From: Desulfobacteraceae bacterium
GTDB lineage: Bacteria > Desulfobacterota > DSM-4660 > Desulfatiglandales > Desulfatiglandaceae
Reading direction: 5' to 3'
DNA length: 64,000 nucleotides
Assembly (NCBI GenBank): GCA_030613055.1
Contig: JAUWMR010000004.1
Coordinates: 62,001 to 126,000 of the forward strand
Part shown: positions 53,403-63,880 of the stretch, piece by piece
How positions within the stretch are numbered: the stretch's first letter is position 1
Layout of the letters: the number at the start of each line of letters is the position of its first letter
Made by a program: the position numbers and the translations under genes
The notes under the pieces: model-generated
Databases searched by the model: none
Seen by the model: the letters and a program-made list of their open reading frames with translations, nothing else
Told to the model about the DNA's origin: nothing

Positions 53403-53437
53403 AAGGGTTTCAGCATTTTGTTGAAACCCTTTTTTTA
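53403..53437 (+). terminator. Intrinsic terminator after the tRNA-Asp-like remnant
   Basis: AAGGGTTTCA / TGAAACCCTT perfect 10-bp stem, 9-base loop, then a run of seven T. Confidence 0.92.
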
Positions 53438-53599
53438 TGTCTTGTTAATTTTTCCAACCCTATTTCCAACCTTTTCCTCTGATAAACCATGCAGCCATTT
53501 TAACCTTTACATACATTAAATTAAATTCATCTTTTTCACGTATCTTGATCAAGGCTCAGACACCTCATGTGGTCGCACCGATAGAGGAATCCTATGCAA

Positions 53600-53740
53600 G
53601 TCAAGAGCCGCCTCTCCCGCGAAGGCGGGAGTCCATAATTGTTTGATTTTCCTGGATTCCCGCCGTAGTTTATCCCGCACTTGATGCGGGGCGGGAATGA
53701 CGAAAACGGGTCATATCTGACTTTTTGCGAGTTCATCAAT
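53600..53740 (+). repeat. Palindrome-rich region with a P3 end
   Basis: TCCCGCGAAGGCGGGA near 53617, then TGGATTCCCGCCGTAGTTTATCCCGC (inverse of 33499-33524), TCCCGCACTTGATGCGGGGCGGGA, and the end GACTTTTTGCGAGTTCATCA, the inverse of the left end of the P3 element at 33384. The opposite end is not recognisable. The rest of the 53438-53856 gap shows no gene. Confidence 0.6.
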
Positions 53741-53856
53741 TTTGATTGACAGATTACGAATGTCCCACTTGACCCTCATATAATTTGATTGATTCGAGCC
53801 TAAAACCTGTTAATTTTTAAACTTGACTTTTAAAATATCCATGATATATTTAAACC

Positions 53857-55017
53857 ATGTTTGAACGATGGCTCGAGTTACCCTCCTATAGAAGTTATCT
53901 CATTGTCGGCCCCCGTCGTTCCGGTAAAACCACGCTGCTGAAGCATCGTTACCCGGAATGGCCATACGCTACGCTGGATGACCTGGATTATCTTGATTGG
54001 GCCAAACGAGATGCAAAGGGCTTAATCACCCATCTCGGCAAAAAGGCAATCATAGATGAAATTCAACGCCTACCGATGCTCACGGTGGCCGTAAAATACG
54101 CTGTAGACAACGAAAAGGCCCGTTTTATAATGACCGGTTCGAGTACACTCGGTCTCTTGGACGCCGCAGCCGATTCCCTGGCAGGGCGAATAGACATTGT
54201 ATCACTGCCCACCGCATGCTGGGGTGAAGAATTGGGCGATCCCACTCATTCCATTCTGCATGACCAAGCTACCCCGCCTCAAATCAAGGAGGCCAACCGC
54301 AACTTCGCGGGAGCTATGACCTACGGCCAATTTCCGGAAGTGCTTCTTCAGGAAAAAGATGGCGACAAACATGAAGTGATAGTGAATTACCGCAATACGT
54401 ATTTCACACGAGATCTGATGCAGCTGTCCAACATTGAGAACCTGGACGGTCTTCTGGCGGTATTGCAACATCTGGCCCGATCTCTGGGCTCGCATCTTGA
54501 AGTGTCTAACTTCGCACGGGAGGCCGGCATCAGTCACCCCACTACCAAAAAATATCTTAATGCCCTGCACCAGGCTCAGCTGACTTTCAAACTCTACGGC
54601 TACCAGTTCGGCCCTGCAAAACGCTATATCAAGGCTGTCAAAACATATTTTGTTGACAACGGTATTATCCTTAGCCTGAATACCGGCGCCAGCGCCGGAC
54701 AACTTCTTGAAAATTTCGTTCTGGCGGAGTTTGAAAAACGCAGAAAACTCGGAATGATCCGGACAGATCAGTTCTATTATTACAAAAGTGCCGGCGGACG
54801 CGAAATCGACTTGGTTTTTGAAGAGGACAATACGGTCTATGCCATTGAAATCAAATCGACCCGAAGACCGGCACCCCGGGATTTACACAATTTAGCACAA
54901 TTCAGTGACCGCTTAAACCGCCCGGTACGGCGATATCTTATCTACCAGGGAGAAGAATACCGCACAATAGACAATGTCCATCTGCTTCCCGTTGCAGCAT
55001 TGTTCAGAGGCAAATAG
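53857..55017 (+). CDS. AAA+ ATPase with DUF4143 domain
   Basis: A 386-aa protein: P-loop GPRRSGKTTLL at about 19-29, Walker B-like KAIIDEIQRLP, sensor FIMTGSSTL, and the C-terminal DUF4143 part ending in a restriction-nuclease-like strand (YKSAGGREIDLVFEEDNTVYAIEIKSTRR). The D..E-x-K pattern suggests a possible PD-(D/E)XK-type fold. This family is common, mobile and of unknown function, sometimes linked to toxin-antitoxin-like systems. No partner gene is next to it. The AT-rich upstream region holds no strong ribosome site. Confidence 0.85.
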   Translation: MFERWLELPSYRSYLIVGPRRSGKTTLLKHRYPEWPYATLDDLDYLDWAKRDAKGLITHLGKKAIIDEIQRLPMLTVAVKYAVDNEKARFIMTGSSTLGLLDAAADSLAGRIDIVSLPTACWGEELGDPTHSILHDQATPPQIKEANRNFAGAMTYGQFPEVLLQEKDGDKHEVIVNYRNTYFTRDLMQLSNIENLDGLLAVLQHLARSLGSHLEVSNFAREAGISHPTTKKYLNALHQAQLTFKLYGYQFGPAKRYIKAVKTYFVDNGIILSLNTGASAGQLLENFVLAEFEKRRKLGMIRTDQFYYYKSAGGREIDLVFEEDNTVYAIEIKSTRRPAPRDLHNLAQFSDRLNRPVRRYLIYQGEEYRTIDNVHLLPVAALFRGK

Positions 55018-55150
55018 AAAACGGTTCCGGGCTCTAATAATGCATGTAGTGGGGTTCATCATTTTGCCCTTTCTCTTTTGCTTTTCTCAAGGTTTCTCCG
55101 CCATGAGATAACGAAAATACTCAGAATATCATACCTAAGACCGGAACCAT

Positions 55151-56341
55151 TTACGTCCGGTAATTTGCGTTAATTGTGATATACTCGTGTGTGAGATCAC
55201 ATGTTACAATGCGGTCTTCATATTCCCCCTGGTTGAGGTCAATAGTGAGCGTAAATTCCTTTTCGGCCATAATTTTGGCCGCATTTTTTTCGGCTTCAGC
55301 ACCTTTTCCCAATCCCCCTGCAACGATCTGGACATCATCAACCCAGATATCCACACTTTCCTCATGCATGACAATATCAGCCCTGCCGAGGGCAGCCATG
55401 ACCCTTCCCCAGTTCGGATCCTGGCCGTAAAACGCCGTTTTCACCAGACTGGAATTTGCCACTGTCCTTGCAGCATTAATGGCATCTGACGGATTACGTG
55501 CGCCCTTGATCTTGACAGGAATCAGCTTTGTAGCGCCCTCCCCGTCTTCCACCATCATGCGTGCCAGCTCTCCCATGACATGGCGCAGACCATTTTCAAA
55601 ACCTTTTAAGTCTGATTCCGACAAAACGCTGTTTCCCGCCATGCCATTTGCCATGACCAAGACCATGTCATTTGTACTTGTATCCCCGTCTACGGTGATC
55701 CGGTTAAACGTTGTTTCAACCGAGGAAAGCAGGACCCTTTTCAGATCTTGCGAGTCGATCCGGATGTCGGTCATGGCAAAACTGAGCATAGTAGCCATAT
55801 TTGGCATGATCATACCCGCCCCTTTGGAAATGCCGACGATCCTGTAGGATTGCCCTCCGGCCCGGCTATCATAACGGCTGACCTTATGAAATGAATCGGT
55901 TGTCATAATTGCCCGGGCCGCACGATGTATGCCTTCCCGGGACAGCCCCCCCACGAGGCCCGGAACAGCCCCCAAAATCAGGTCCATGTTCAACGGGAGA
56001 CCGATAACACCGGTGGAAGCAACTAAGACCTCATTAGATCTAATACCCAGTTCCCCCGCCACTATTTCAGCGGTTCGACTCGCGTCATCCAGCCCTGTTC
56101 TTCCTGTGCACGCATTCGCATTTCCCGCATTAGCAATAATCGCCCTTGCCTTTCCGTTTTGAATGTGTTTGTGGCTGATAATAACCGGGGCAGCCTTCAC
56201 TTTGTTGGTAGTGAACACACCCGCGGCCGCCGCTTCTTTTTCAGAAAAGATCAGCGCCATATCCAGGTCGTTTTCATTTTTAAATCCCGCTGCTACAGCA
56301 GATGCCTTAAAGCCTTTAACTAAATACTCATTCTCATTCAT
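55151..56341 (-). CDS. argJ: Arginine biosynthesis bifunctional protein ArgJ
   Basis: A 396-aa ornithine acetyltransferase/N-acetylglutamate synthase, which cycles acetyl groups in arginine synthesis. It is made as a precursor that self-cleaves before the Thr in EDGEGATKLIPV. Other motifs: GVFTTNKVKAAPV, NAGNANACTG, VASTGVIGLPLNM, MATMLSFAMTDI, DPNWGRVMAALGRAD, and the terminus EYITINANYRT. Separated from secA by P1 copy E. Confidence 0.95.
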   Translation of the reverse strand: MNENEYLVKGFKASAVAAGFKNENDLDMALIFSEKEAAAAGVFTTNKVKAAPVIISHKHIQNGKARAIIANAGNANACTGRTGLDDASRTAEIVAGELGIRSNEVLVASTGVIGLPLNMDLILGAVPGLVGGLSREGIHRAARAIMTTDSFHKVSRYDSRAGGQSYRIVGISKGAGMIMPNMATMLSFAMTDIRIDSQDLKRVLLSSVETTFNRITVDGDTSTNDMVLVMANGMAGNSVLSESDLKGFENGLRHVMGELARMMVEDGEGATKLIPVKIKGARNPSDAINAARTVANSSLVKTAFYGQDPNWGRVMAALGRADIVMHEESVDIWVDDVQIVAGGLGKGAEAEKNAAKIMAEKEFTLTIDLNQGEYEDRIVTCDLTHEYITINANYRT

Positions 56342-56393
56342 TGCATATCCATTAATATCTCAACCACTCATCCATTCTTCCAACAATCCAGTA

Positions 56394-56731
56394 AAGCATC
56401 CCCGCCCAAAGGACGTGGCCTTGATTTGCCCTTGGAAGGGGTTAAAGCGCTATGAAAAAAAGTGCCTAAAATGCCTAAAGTTTGAAGTGCCTAAAGTTGT
56501 GGTACGCCTTCGGCGTGCTATTCATAAAACAACGCCTCAAGGGTTTGCCCCCCTTTGTCGGCTAATTGGTGTCATAGAGTAATTTTTTTTTAAAATAGCA
56601 GAATTCATTAACTTTAGGCATTTTAGGCACTTTAGATCACTTTAGGCACTTGTCCCGCCTTGGCGGTATTAAAGGCAGAGTCGATTGGCTCTGACCATGC
56701 CCAAAGTACATGGTTTTAAAATCGAAATAAC
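56394..56731 (+). repeat. P1 repeat, copy E
   Basis: Full element: AAGGACGTGGCC, GGTTAAAGCGCTATG, left arm AAGTGCCTAAAATGCC, hairpin TACGCCTTCGGCGTG, AGCAGAATTCATTAAC, uninterrupted right arm TTTAGGCATTTTAGGCAC, a TCCCGCCTTGGCGG palindrome, then ACATGGTTTTAAAATCG. The best copy for defining the uninvaded arms. Confidence 0.88.
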
Positions 56732-56741
56732 CAGTACCTAA

Positions 56742-56776
56742 TCGACAATATTCAATCTTCAATCTTCAATCGCTAA
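56742..56776 (+). repeat. Degenerate heptamer tandem repeat (TCTTCAA-like)
   Basis: TCGACAA, TATTCAA, TCTTCAA, TCTTCAA, TCGCTAA: 7-bp period, just before the secA stop. Confidence 0.7.
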
Positions 56777-56781
56777 TCCCA

Positions 56782-59643
56782 TCATTTATTGGCCCCGCAA
56801 CATTTCTTATACTTCTTGCCGCTGCCGCACGGGCAGGGATCGTTTCTGCCTATCTTTTTGCCCTTACGCCGTACAGTTGCAGGACTGTCCCCATCACCCC
56901 CGTGGCTCAGATGTAATTTCTTTTGCTTCTTTCCGGGCATTTCCTGAGGACTTTCCCTCATCAGATGCAGGCGAAAGATCATGCTCACCGTCTCTTCTCT
57001 AATCCTGTCCGTGAGTTCTTCAAAGAGAGTAAATCCCTCCTTCTTATACTCCCTGAGCGGATCGAGTTGTCCGTAACCCCGAAGACCGATACCTTCCTTC
57101 ATATGATCCATATCCTGAAGATGGTCAACCCATTGATTGTCAATTATCTGCAGGATAATCAATCGCTCAAGTTGTTCCAGGTCTTCCTTGCCGAACAATT
57201 TTTCCTTCTCATGGTAAGCGGATATGGCCTGCTCATTTATCAAATCATTCAGGGCCTCCACATTCAGGCTATCAAAAGCCTCTTCGCCCATATCATCCGG
57301 TCCGATCTTTGGGTAGAAACCGAAAAGCCGGACAAGACTGTCTTTCAGCCCATGAATATTCCAGTCTTCCGGATACTCACTGGGATCTATATAGTTCTCA
57401 ACAAGGGCTCCTACCTTATTATATATCATGTCTTTTATGATCTCTTCTATTTCATGGCCGTGCAAGATATCTTTTCTAAGCGTATAGATAATCTTCCTGT
57501 GCTGGTTCATTACATCATCATATTCGAGCAGATGTTTCCTGATATCAAAATTGTGGGCTTCCACTTTCTTCTGGGCACTTTCGATGCCACGGGAGATCAA
57601 GTTATGCTCGATAGGTTCGCCCTCTTCCATGCCAAGACGCTCCATAATAGAAGATATCCTTTCGGAGCCAAATATCCTGAGCAAGTCGTCTTCAAGGGAG
57701 AGATAGAAACGAGAAGAGCCGGGATCGCCCTGCCTTCCTGAGCGCCCTCTGAGCTGGTTGTCGACACGGCGACTCTCATGCCTTTCTGTACCCAGTATAT
57801 GAAGACCTCCCAATTCTATCACGCCACCGCCAAGGACAATATCTGTTCCCCTTCCAGCCATATTCGTTGAAATAGTAACTGTTTTTGCCTGTCCGGCCTG
57901 GGTGATTATTTCCGCTTCCTTCTGGTGGTGCTTTGCATTCAGAACGGAATGAGGAATTCCGGCCCTTTTCAGCATCTTGCTCAGCATTTCCGATTTCTCA
58001 ATTGAAATGGTGCCCACCAGGACAGGCTGCCCCTTATCAGAGAGTTCTTTGATTTCCTCGACCACCGCTATAAACTTTTCTCTTTCAGTCTTATAAATGG
58101 CATCAGGATAATTTGTGCGGATCATCTCTTCATTTGTGGGAATGACCACAACATCCAGTTTATAGATATTGTTGAATTCCGCCGCCTCGGTATCCGCTGT
58201 CCCTGTCATCCCGGCAAGCTTCTCATACATTCTGAAAAAATTCTGAAAGGTAACTGTGGCAAGGGTCTGGTTCTCTCCCGCTACCCTCACTCCTTCCTTG
58301 GCCTCCACGGCCTGGTGCAACCCATCACTCCACCGCCGGCCAGGCATCATCCTCCCCGTGAACTCATCAACAATCATTATCTGCTCATCCTTTATCACAT
58401 AATGGACATCCTTTTCAAAAAGCCAGTATGCCTTGATAAGCTGCTGGGTAGCATGAAGGAGATCTGAGCTTCTCATGTAGCTGGACTCAATGTCCTTTAA
58501 GCGTTCATCTTTCTCTTCCTCACCCAGCTTGTCATCTTCTTTTATCAGGTGGCTCTCCTCATCCAGGTCAGGAAGGACAAAGTCACCCAGCCCGCTTCCC
58601 GAAAGCAGCTCGATACCTTTCTCCGTAAGCTCCACGGAATTGCCTCGCTCATCAATGGTGCAATACAGAATTTGATCCAGTTCAGGAAGCAGTTTCTGGG
58701 CGCTCAGCATATTCTCGGTCTTTTCAATCTGTTTTTTTAAGGCCTGATTATGCGCTAAGATATCTAAAAAAACCGGGTTTTTGGGGTCCCCTCTTTTCAC
58801 CTGAACCAGCGTTTCAATGGTACTGTCTTCCAAATCACCGCTTTCAAGTCTATCGCGTACCTTTTTTGTTAGGGAGCGGATGATCGAATCCTGCTTTTTC
58901 CTTAAATTAATTACAACAGGCTTGACCTCCATATAGACCTTGTTTCCGCTGTGTTCAACCGGCCCGCTAATTATCAAAGGGGTCCGTGCTTCATCAATTA
59001 AAATACTGTCAACCTCATCCACAATAGCATAATGAAAATCCCTCTGGACAAAGTCCTCGAGCTCAAATTTCATGTTATCGCGAAGGTAATCGAAGCCGAA
59101 CTCATTGTTGGTTCCATAAGTGATATCGCAATTATAGGCGCTCTTACGTTCCTCATCATCCATGCCGTGTACAATCACACCGACAGTAAGACCCAAGGCA
59201 TTGTAAATCCCCCCCATCCATTCAGCATCCCTCCTGGCCAGGTAATCGTTTACCGTAACTAAGTGTGTGCCACGACCGGTCAGGGCATTAAGATAAAGTG
59301 GGAGTGTTGCGGCCAAGGTTTTGCCTTCGCCGGTCTTCATTTCAGCGATCTTTCCCCAGTGAAGAACGATACCACCGACCAACTGGACATCAAAGTGTCG
59401 CATGCCCAGCACCCTAACGGACACTTCCCTGACAAGCGCAAATGCCTCTGGGAGGAGCTCGTCTAAGGACTCTCCTTTTGACAACCTTTCCTTGAATTCA
59501 GGCGTCTTTGCGCGAAGTTCATCATCTGAAAGGGCCTGAAAATCCGGCTCTAACCGGTTGATCTCGTCAACCAGCGGTGCCATTCGCTTCAGTTCACGTT
59601 CATTGCTGCTCCCAAAAATCCCTTTTATAATTTTTCCAAACAT
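56782..59643 (-). CDS. secA: Preprotein translocase ATPase SecA
   Basis: A 953-aa motor that drives proteins through SecYEG. Walker [12 protein letters not shown] near 106, DEVD-type [10 protein letters not shown], preprotein-binding and helical scaffold regions, motif [19 protein letters not shown], and the C-terminal SEC-C zinc tail [19 protein letters not shown]. Somewhat long because of an insertion around 250-400 typical of deltaproteobacterial SecA. Follows the M23 peptidase gene on the same strand. Confidence 0.97.
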   Translation of the reverse strand: MFGKIIKGIFGSSNERELKRMAPLVDEINRLEPDFQALSDDELRAKTPEFKERLSKGESLDELLPEAFALVREVSVRVLGMRHFDVQLVGGIVLHWGKIAEMKTGEGKTLAATLPLYLNALTGRGTHLVTVNDYLARRDAEWMGGIYNALGLTVGVIVHGMDDEERKSAYNCDITYGTNNEFGFDYLRDNMKFELEDFVQRDFHYAIVDEVDSILIDEARTPLIISGPVEHSGNKVYMEVKPVVINLRKKQDSIIRSLTKKVRDRLESGDLEDSTIETLVQVKRGDPKNPVFLDILAHNQALKKQIEKTENMLSAQKLLPELDQILYCTIDERGNSVELTEKGIELLSGSGLGDFVLPDLDEESHLIKEDDKLGEEEKDERLKDIESSYMRSSDLLHATQQLIKAYWLFEKDVHYVIKDEQIMIVDEFTGRMMPGRRWSDGLHQAVEAKEGVRVAGENQTLATVTFQNFFRMYEKLAGMTGTADTEAAEFNNIYKLDVVVIPTNEEMIRTNYPDAIYKTEREKFIAVVEEIKELSDKGQPVLVGTISIEKSEMLSKMLKRAGIPHSVLNAKHHQKEAEIITQAGQAKTVTISTNMAGRGTDIVLGGGVIELGGLHILGTERHESRRVDNQLRGRSGRQGDPGSSRFYLSLEDDLLRIFGSERISSIMERLGMEEGEPIEHNLISRGIESAQKKVEAHNFDIRKHLLEYDDVMNQHRKIIYTLRKDILHGHEIEEIIKDMIYNKVGALVENYIDPSEYPEDWNIHGLKDSLVRLFGFYPKIGPDDMGEEAFDSLNVEALNDLINEQAISAYHEKEKLFGKEDLEQLERLIILQIIDNQWVDHLQDMDHMKEGIGLRGYGQLDPLREYKKEGFTLFEELTDRIREETVSMIFRLHLMRESPQEMPGKKQKKLHLSHGGDGDSPATVRRKGKKIGRNDPCPCGSGKKYKKCCGANK

Positions 59644-59750
59644 AATTCCCTGCCAGATTTTAATTTGTCATAATTATATTGATTATTTCGAGTGCCAAAA
59701 TTTGAGCATGAAACTGAGATCGCGCACAAGGAGGCGTTCTTCAAAGGTCG

Positions 59751-60656
59751 TTAATTGAGGATATAACGGAGGGGATTAACAGCCACCCTGTTCAGATGCA
59801 CCTCATAGTGCAGGTGTGGCCCGGTAGATCGACCTGTATTTCCAACCAGGGCAATTGTCTCACCCCGTTTAATATACTGGCCTTTTTTTACAAGCGACTT
59901 GTTTAAGTGTGCGTACTTGGTCATAAGACCATAGCCATGATTGATGGTTAACACTTTGCCATACCCGTGGTCCCTGCCTACAAATGATACAATCCCGCCT
60001 GCCGGTGCAACAATTGATGCGTTGATCCTCGCGGATATGTCTATTCCCTTGTGGAATTCCTTTTGGCCAGTAAATGGAGAGATACGATATCCGAAACGAG
60101 AACTCATCCATCCCTTTGTCGGCCATATTGAAGGTGTAGAGGCAAGAAGCACCTTTTGGCTTTCGAGGAACTTATGCAGTTCGGCTTTGTCCTGCTCACC
60201 AAGAGCTATTTCATTTTCGAGATTATCCAGGGAATGATGCATCAAACGGACCACTTCCCTGTGAGTCTTGCCCATCGTATGTTTGGAGTCCAAAAGAATC
60301 GGATCCGATCCTCCAACCCCGAATTGCCCGTTATCTTCACTCGTTTCAAGGTTAACCATAACCTTCAACTTCCGGTCAAATTCCTTCAACTCACACATTT
60401 TTTGCGTAATCTTATCGATCCGCTGGGCCAAATGTATAAACTGCTTCTTCTGCTGATCCCTCTCCGTCTTCAACTGGGTCAACTCAGGCATATTGGTCTT
60501 CATGTCGCAGTAATCCCGTATAACCCAGAAAAGAGAAGCAATAGAAAAAAAAGAAAAAAAGGCAAGGAAAACAAGGAGAAACTGAGGTATCCTGAATTGT
60601 CTTACACTATTTTTGCCGTCAGAAATAAATAATATATTGATTCTTTTACAGGTCAA
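59751..60656 (-). CDS. M23 (LytM-type) peptidase, membrane anchored
   Basis: A 301-aa periplasmic protein with one N-terminal helix (about 25-48), a coiled-coil region (55-180) and a C-terminal M23 domain. Zinc/catalytic residues: His and Asp in FHKGIDIS, His in TKYAHLNK and the HLHYE motif. It either trims peptidoglycan or, like EnvC, acts as an amidase regulator; intact ligands favour a real peptidase. The start is TTG, as no suitable ATG lies earlier. The secA neighbour is common in this phylum. Confidence 0.9.
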   Translation of the reverse strand: MTCKRINILFISDGKNSVRQFRIPQFLLVFLAFFSFFSIASLFWVIRDYCDMKTNMPELTQLKTERDQQKKQFIHLAQRIDKITQKMCELKEFDRKLKVMVNLETSEDNGQFGVGGSDPILLDSKHTMGKTHREVVRLMHHSLDNLENEIALGEQDKAELHKFLESQKVLLASTPSIWPTKGWMSSRFGYRISPFTGQKEFHKGIDISARINASIVAPAGGIVSFVGRDHGYGKVLTINHGYGLMTKYAHLNKSLVKKGQYIKRGETIALVGNTGRSTGPHLHYEVHLNRVAVNPLRYILN

Positions 60657-60820
60657 CTCAAACGCTCTCTTTGATAAAAAACCGGATTAAGGATGGGCCA
60701 ATTAATATATATTATTTTATTACCAAACCCGTTATTGAAATGTCAAGCTACTTTACTGCGTAAAATTCATATTTTGTTTATAAAATATCCCGAATACTGG
60801 CCATTACATATTGACCAGCT

Positions 60821-60853
60821 AAACCCTATCGTTACATAAATAAAATGGCAAAG
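60821..60853 (+). repeat. Solo terminal-repeat-like sequence, second copy
   Basis: AAACCCTATCGTTACATAAA followed by TAAAATGGCAAA, differing in only a few bases from 5835-5867. It lies in the 303-bp AT-rich gap 60657-60959 between the M23 and uvrC genes, which contains no gene. Confidence 0.6.
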
Positions 60854-60959
60854 TGAACGTATCATTTTAAAGCTTTTAGTATATACTTAATTATAACTAT
60901 GTTATAGTTTATATAAATAAAATAGCACTGTCAAGCTTTTTTTTGGCAAATATTAGATT

Positions 60960-62828
60960 TTAACCGGACTCTATTCGTCTCGCTTCTCGAACCTCCATCC
61001 CCTTTGCAATTCGAAAATATTGGAAGATATTCCGGGCCAGAGGACGATTGATTCCCGGCACGCGCGCCAGATCATCCAAACTGGCCCTGGAGATGCCATT
61101 GATGTCCTTGAAATGTCCAAGCAGAAGCTTTCTCCGCTTTTTACTGATGCCCCGGATAACATCCAGTTCCGACGCTGTCATGTCTTTTGCCCTCAATTTT
61201 CGATGGTATGATACGGCCCTTCTATGTGCCTCATCCCTGATCCTCATCATGAGAAGCAGCGCGGGATGGTCAGGCCTGATCGCCACACGATTTTTTCTAC
61301 CAGGGATATATATCTTATCGTATTTCTCCTGCCTGTTCTCATCCGGCTTGGCTATGGCTATCACTTCAGGGGCATGCGACCCCGCCTGTCTGTCAAGAAC
61401 TCTTTTTGTTGCAATTAGATGCCCTTTGCCCCCGTCTACCAAGAAGAGATCAGGCAACTCACCTTTTGTTAGACGTCTGGAAATAATCTCGGCCATCATA
61501 CCATAGTCATCAATTCCTTTAACCCCTTTTATCCTGTAATTGCGATATGCTGCCCTGTGAGGCAGGCCGTCGACAAACGAAACGACAGTTCCGACCGCTT
61601 CATTTCCTTTAAGATTGGAAATGTCAAGACCTTCAATGACCCGGGGTTCCCTTATCAGTTTTAGAACCGCCTGAACGGTTTTCATTAGATCTTCCCTCTG
61701 AAACCCCGATCGGCCTAAAAAGAAATTTTCCGCATTTGCCACTGCCATTTTCACCAGTTTATGCTTCTTCCCTTTTTGTGGCCTATGAATCACGACCCTT
61801 TTTCCTGCCAGATCGCAAATCCTTGCCGTAATGGCAGAATGATCATCAATCGGCTCGGAAACAAGGATCTCTTTTGGTACAAATGCCTCGGACGGATAGT
61901 ATTGCTTCAAAAAGGCCTCCATGACTTCAGAGGCTGAGCCTCCCGGGTTTTTAAAACTGTAATTTCGGTTGCCGATCACGCAACCGCTGCGAACGAAAAG
62001 TATGACGACCTGGTACAGGTCGTCCATTTGCGCAAGCCCTATAATATCCTGATCCTCCAATCGCCCTGAAACCACATTTTGGCGCTCCACAGTTTTTTCA
62101 ATAGCCATGATCTGATCCCTTATCCCTGCAGCCATCTCAAAATTCAGACTGCCTGACGCCTCGGCCATATCGCTTTTCAATCGTCTGATCAACTCCCGAT
62201 TGCGCCCTTCTAAGAACAACTTCACCTGACGTACAACTTCCCTGTACTTTGATACTGAGACATCGTTGGTGCAAGGGCCGAAGCACCGGCCCATCTGATA
62301 ATTCAGACAGGGCCTCTGGCGTTTAGGCAAGCCCCTGCTTTTGCATTTTCTGAGCCTGAAAACCCGGTCAATCACCTTAAGTGTACTGCGTACCGAATGG
62401 GCAGATGAAAAAGGACCAAAATAAAGTGCACCATCTTTCTTGATTCTCCGGACAATCCTAAGACGGGGATATGGCTCTTTTAAGTCGAATTTAAGACAGG
62501 GATATTGCTTGTCATCCCTGAGGACGACATTGTAACGGGGCATACTTTTATTAATGAGATTGCGCTCAAGAATGAATGCCTCTTTTTCGGTAGTAGTAAT
62601 AATAAAATCAAGATCAGAGGCCTTTCTCATCATCAGGATCGTTTTTTTAGGTGCATGAGCAGGGAGATTGAAATAGGACAAAACCCTTTTTTTAAGGCTC
62701 TTGGCCTTGCCCACATAAATCGTCCGCCCGGAACGGTCTTTAAAAAGATAGACTCCGGGGCTATCCGGCAGGGCACGGAGCAACCTCCCGGGCTCCAGAT
62801 CACATTGAACGTTAATGGGCTTAGTCAT
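60960..62828 (-). CDS. uvrC: Excinuclease ABC subunit C
   Basis: A 622-aa nuclease that makes both incisions in nucleotide excision repair. The N-terminal GIY-YIG domain (LPDSPGVYLFKDRSGRTIYVGKAKSLKKR), UVR motif, RNase H-like C-terminal nuclease (LDISNLKGNEAVGTVVSF and LPDLFLVDGGKGHL) and tandem HhH motifs are complete. Cys cluster CKSRGLPKRQRPCLNYQMGRCFGPC is typical. It was probably coupled to the gnat gene before a P2 element inserted between them. Confidence 0.96.
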   Translation of the reverse strand: MTKPINVQCDLEPGRLLRALPDSPGVYLFKDRSGRTIYVGKAKSLKKRVLSYFNLPAHAPKKTILMMRKASDLDFIITTTEKEAFILERNLINKSMPRYNVVLRDDKQYPCLKFDLKEPYPRLRIVRRIKKDGALYFGPFSSAHSVRSTLKVIDRVFRLRKCKSRGLPKRQRPCLNYQMGRCFGPCTNDVSVSKYREVVRQVKLFLEGRNRELIRRLKSDMAEASGSLNFEMAAGIRDQIMAIEKTVERQNVVSGRLEDQDIIGLAQMDDLYQVVILFVRSGCVIGNRNYSFKNPGGSASEVMEAFLKQYYPSEAFVPKEILVSEPIDDHSAITARICDLAGKRVVIHRPQKGKKHKLVKMAVANAENFFLGRSGFQREDLMKTVQAVLKLIREPRVIEGLDISNLKGNEAVGTVVSFVDGLPHRAAYRNYRIKGVKGIDDYGMMAEIISRRLTKGELPDLFLVDGGKGHLIATKRVLDRQAGSHAPEVIAIAKPDENRQEKYDKIYIPGRKNRVAIRPDHPALLLMMRIRDEAHRRAVSYHRKLRAKDMTASELDVIRGISKKRRKLLLGHFKDINGISRASLDDLARVPGINRPLARNIFQYFRIAKGMEVREARRIESG

Positions 62829-62843
62829 ATTAAAATCGTCTTA

Positions 62844-63159
62844 ATAGTTTAGCGCTTTGAAAACAGAACCGGGACATGGGGATCTCTTTTTTTAAAGCCG
62901 CATCACAAATTCACCTAATGCCAGCAACACGCCCCCAGGGCTTTGACCATGGGCTCGGAGAAGGCAGTGATGGCGGCCTTAATCATGAAGATTTCTACAT
63001 GGGGCTGTCCGTTGCTTGAATTTCAGGGCCTAACTGCCGTGCCATGTAATGATGTAAGCATATGCGGCTTTTAAAAAAGAGATCCCCATGTCCTGCCCGC
63101 AGTACGGCAGGCGGGCCTTACAATGTGTGATCGATTTTTTCAAAGAGGTGAAATGTTAC
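62844..63159 (-). repeat. P2 element, long form, inserted between gnat and uvrC with an 11-bp direct repeat
   Basis: Flanked by perfect direct repeats AAATCGTCTTA (62833-62843 and 63160-63170). Outer ends AGTTTAGCGCTTTGAAAA (62846-62863) and TTTTTTCAAAGAGGTGAAATGTTAC are the P2 arms. Nested inside is a second inverted repeat of about 32 bp, 62871-62903 with 63062-63093 (GGACATGGGGATCTC / GAGATCCCCATGTCC), around 158 bp of unmatched sequence without a clear ORF. Removing the element and one repeat leaves the gnat stop 12 bp before the uvrC ATG. Confidence 0.85.
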
Positions 63160-63167
63160 AAATCGTC

Positions 63168-63743
63168 TTATTTATGGGGAAGACGTTTTATCATAATAAC
63201 GAGATTAAAGGGCCTTCCATCCCTGGCTAAGACATAATTATTAAGGACCGCCTCTTCAACAAAATCAAGCTTCCTGGCACCGTCTATGATAGACCTGTCC
63301 CTCTCCTGGACCAGGCGCATAACGAGGATCTTCAATCCAATTGCCATGGCAAGATTGACAAGATCGAGAAGCATCCAGGTGCCCAAACGCTTGTCGCGAA
63401 AGCCGGGATCAACAGAAATCCTTATCTTTCCGATATGGCTCTTTGCGCCGTAATTCTTAATCATAAGAGCCGCGTTTGCAATAATACGTCCTGTTAGCTC
63501 CGCGACAATTGAAAGCACCCTGTTCTGATCCAGATCCTTGACCCAGTCGTCAATCAACACCGGGTCGGTTACATCGTGGTTTAAAAACCATAACTCATCC
63601 CCGGAAAAACGTTCGAACATCTCGAATAAGGCCATTTCATCCCCGGCCTTAAGCGGTCTTAATGTGACACCGGTTCCGTCCTTTAGGATGATCTCTTTTG
63701 GATAACCCTTGAACACTTCTTCAATGCTCCCGTTGCGTTCCAT
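63168..63743 (-). CDS. GNAT-family N-acetyltransferase
   Basis: A 191-aa acetyltransferase: an N-terminal TLRPLKAGDEMALFEMFERF, core strand IRISVDPGFRDKRLGTWMLLDLVNLA with the acetyl-CoA loop R-D-K-R-L-G-T, and LDFVEEAVLNNYV near the C-terminus. The acceptor is unknown. GAGAGGAG precedes ATG. Its TAA lies in the direct repeat that flanks the P2 insertion. Confidence 0.88.
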   Translation of the reverse strand: MERNGSIEEVFKGYPKEIILKDGTGVTLRPLKAGDEMALFEMFERFSGDELWFLNHDVTDPVLIDDWVKDLDQNRVLSIVAELTGRIIANAALMIKNYGAKSHIGKIRISVDPGFRDKRLGTWMLLDLVNLAMAIGLKILVMRLVQERDRSIIDGARKLDFVEEAVLNNYVLARDGRPFNLVIMIKRLPHK

Positions 63744-63880
63744 CTTTAATTGCTCCTCTCCGCTCCCTGGAGAACAATACTACCCCTGAAATTATTGTAC
63801 CATGTATTCTTTCTTGTTATAGAGTTGCGTAAAGATAAGGTAAATGATAGTCATAGGCACAGTCAAGATCCTTGTCAATA

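Noticed and set aside
53282-53519. Two 66-73 codon ORFs downstream of the GIY-YIG gene
   Set aside because: They run through the tRNA-like remnant, three palindromes and a strong terminator.
56923-57741. A 272-codon plus-strand ORF opposite secA
   Set aside because: It is the antisense shadow of a highly conserved part of secA, has no ribosome site and no recognisable domain.
62904-63061. A short peptide or transposase fragment within the long P2 element
   Set aside because: Frames on both strands are broken within 20-30 codons and I recognise no transposase motif.
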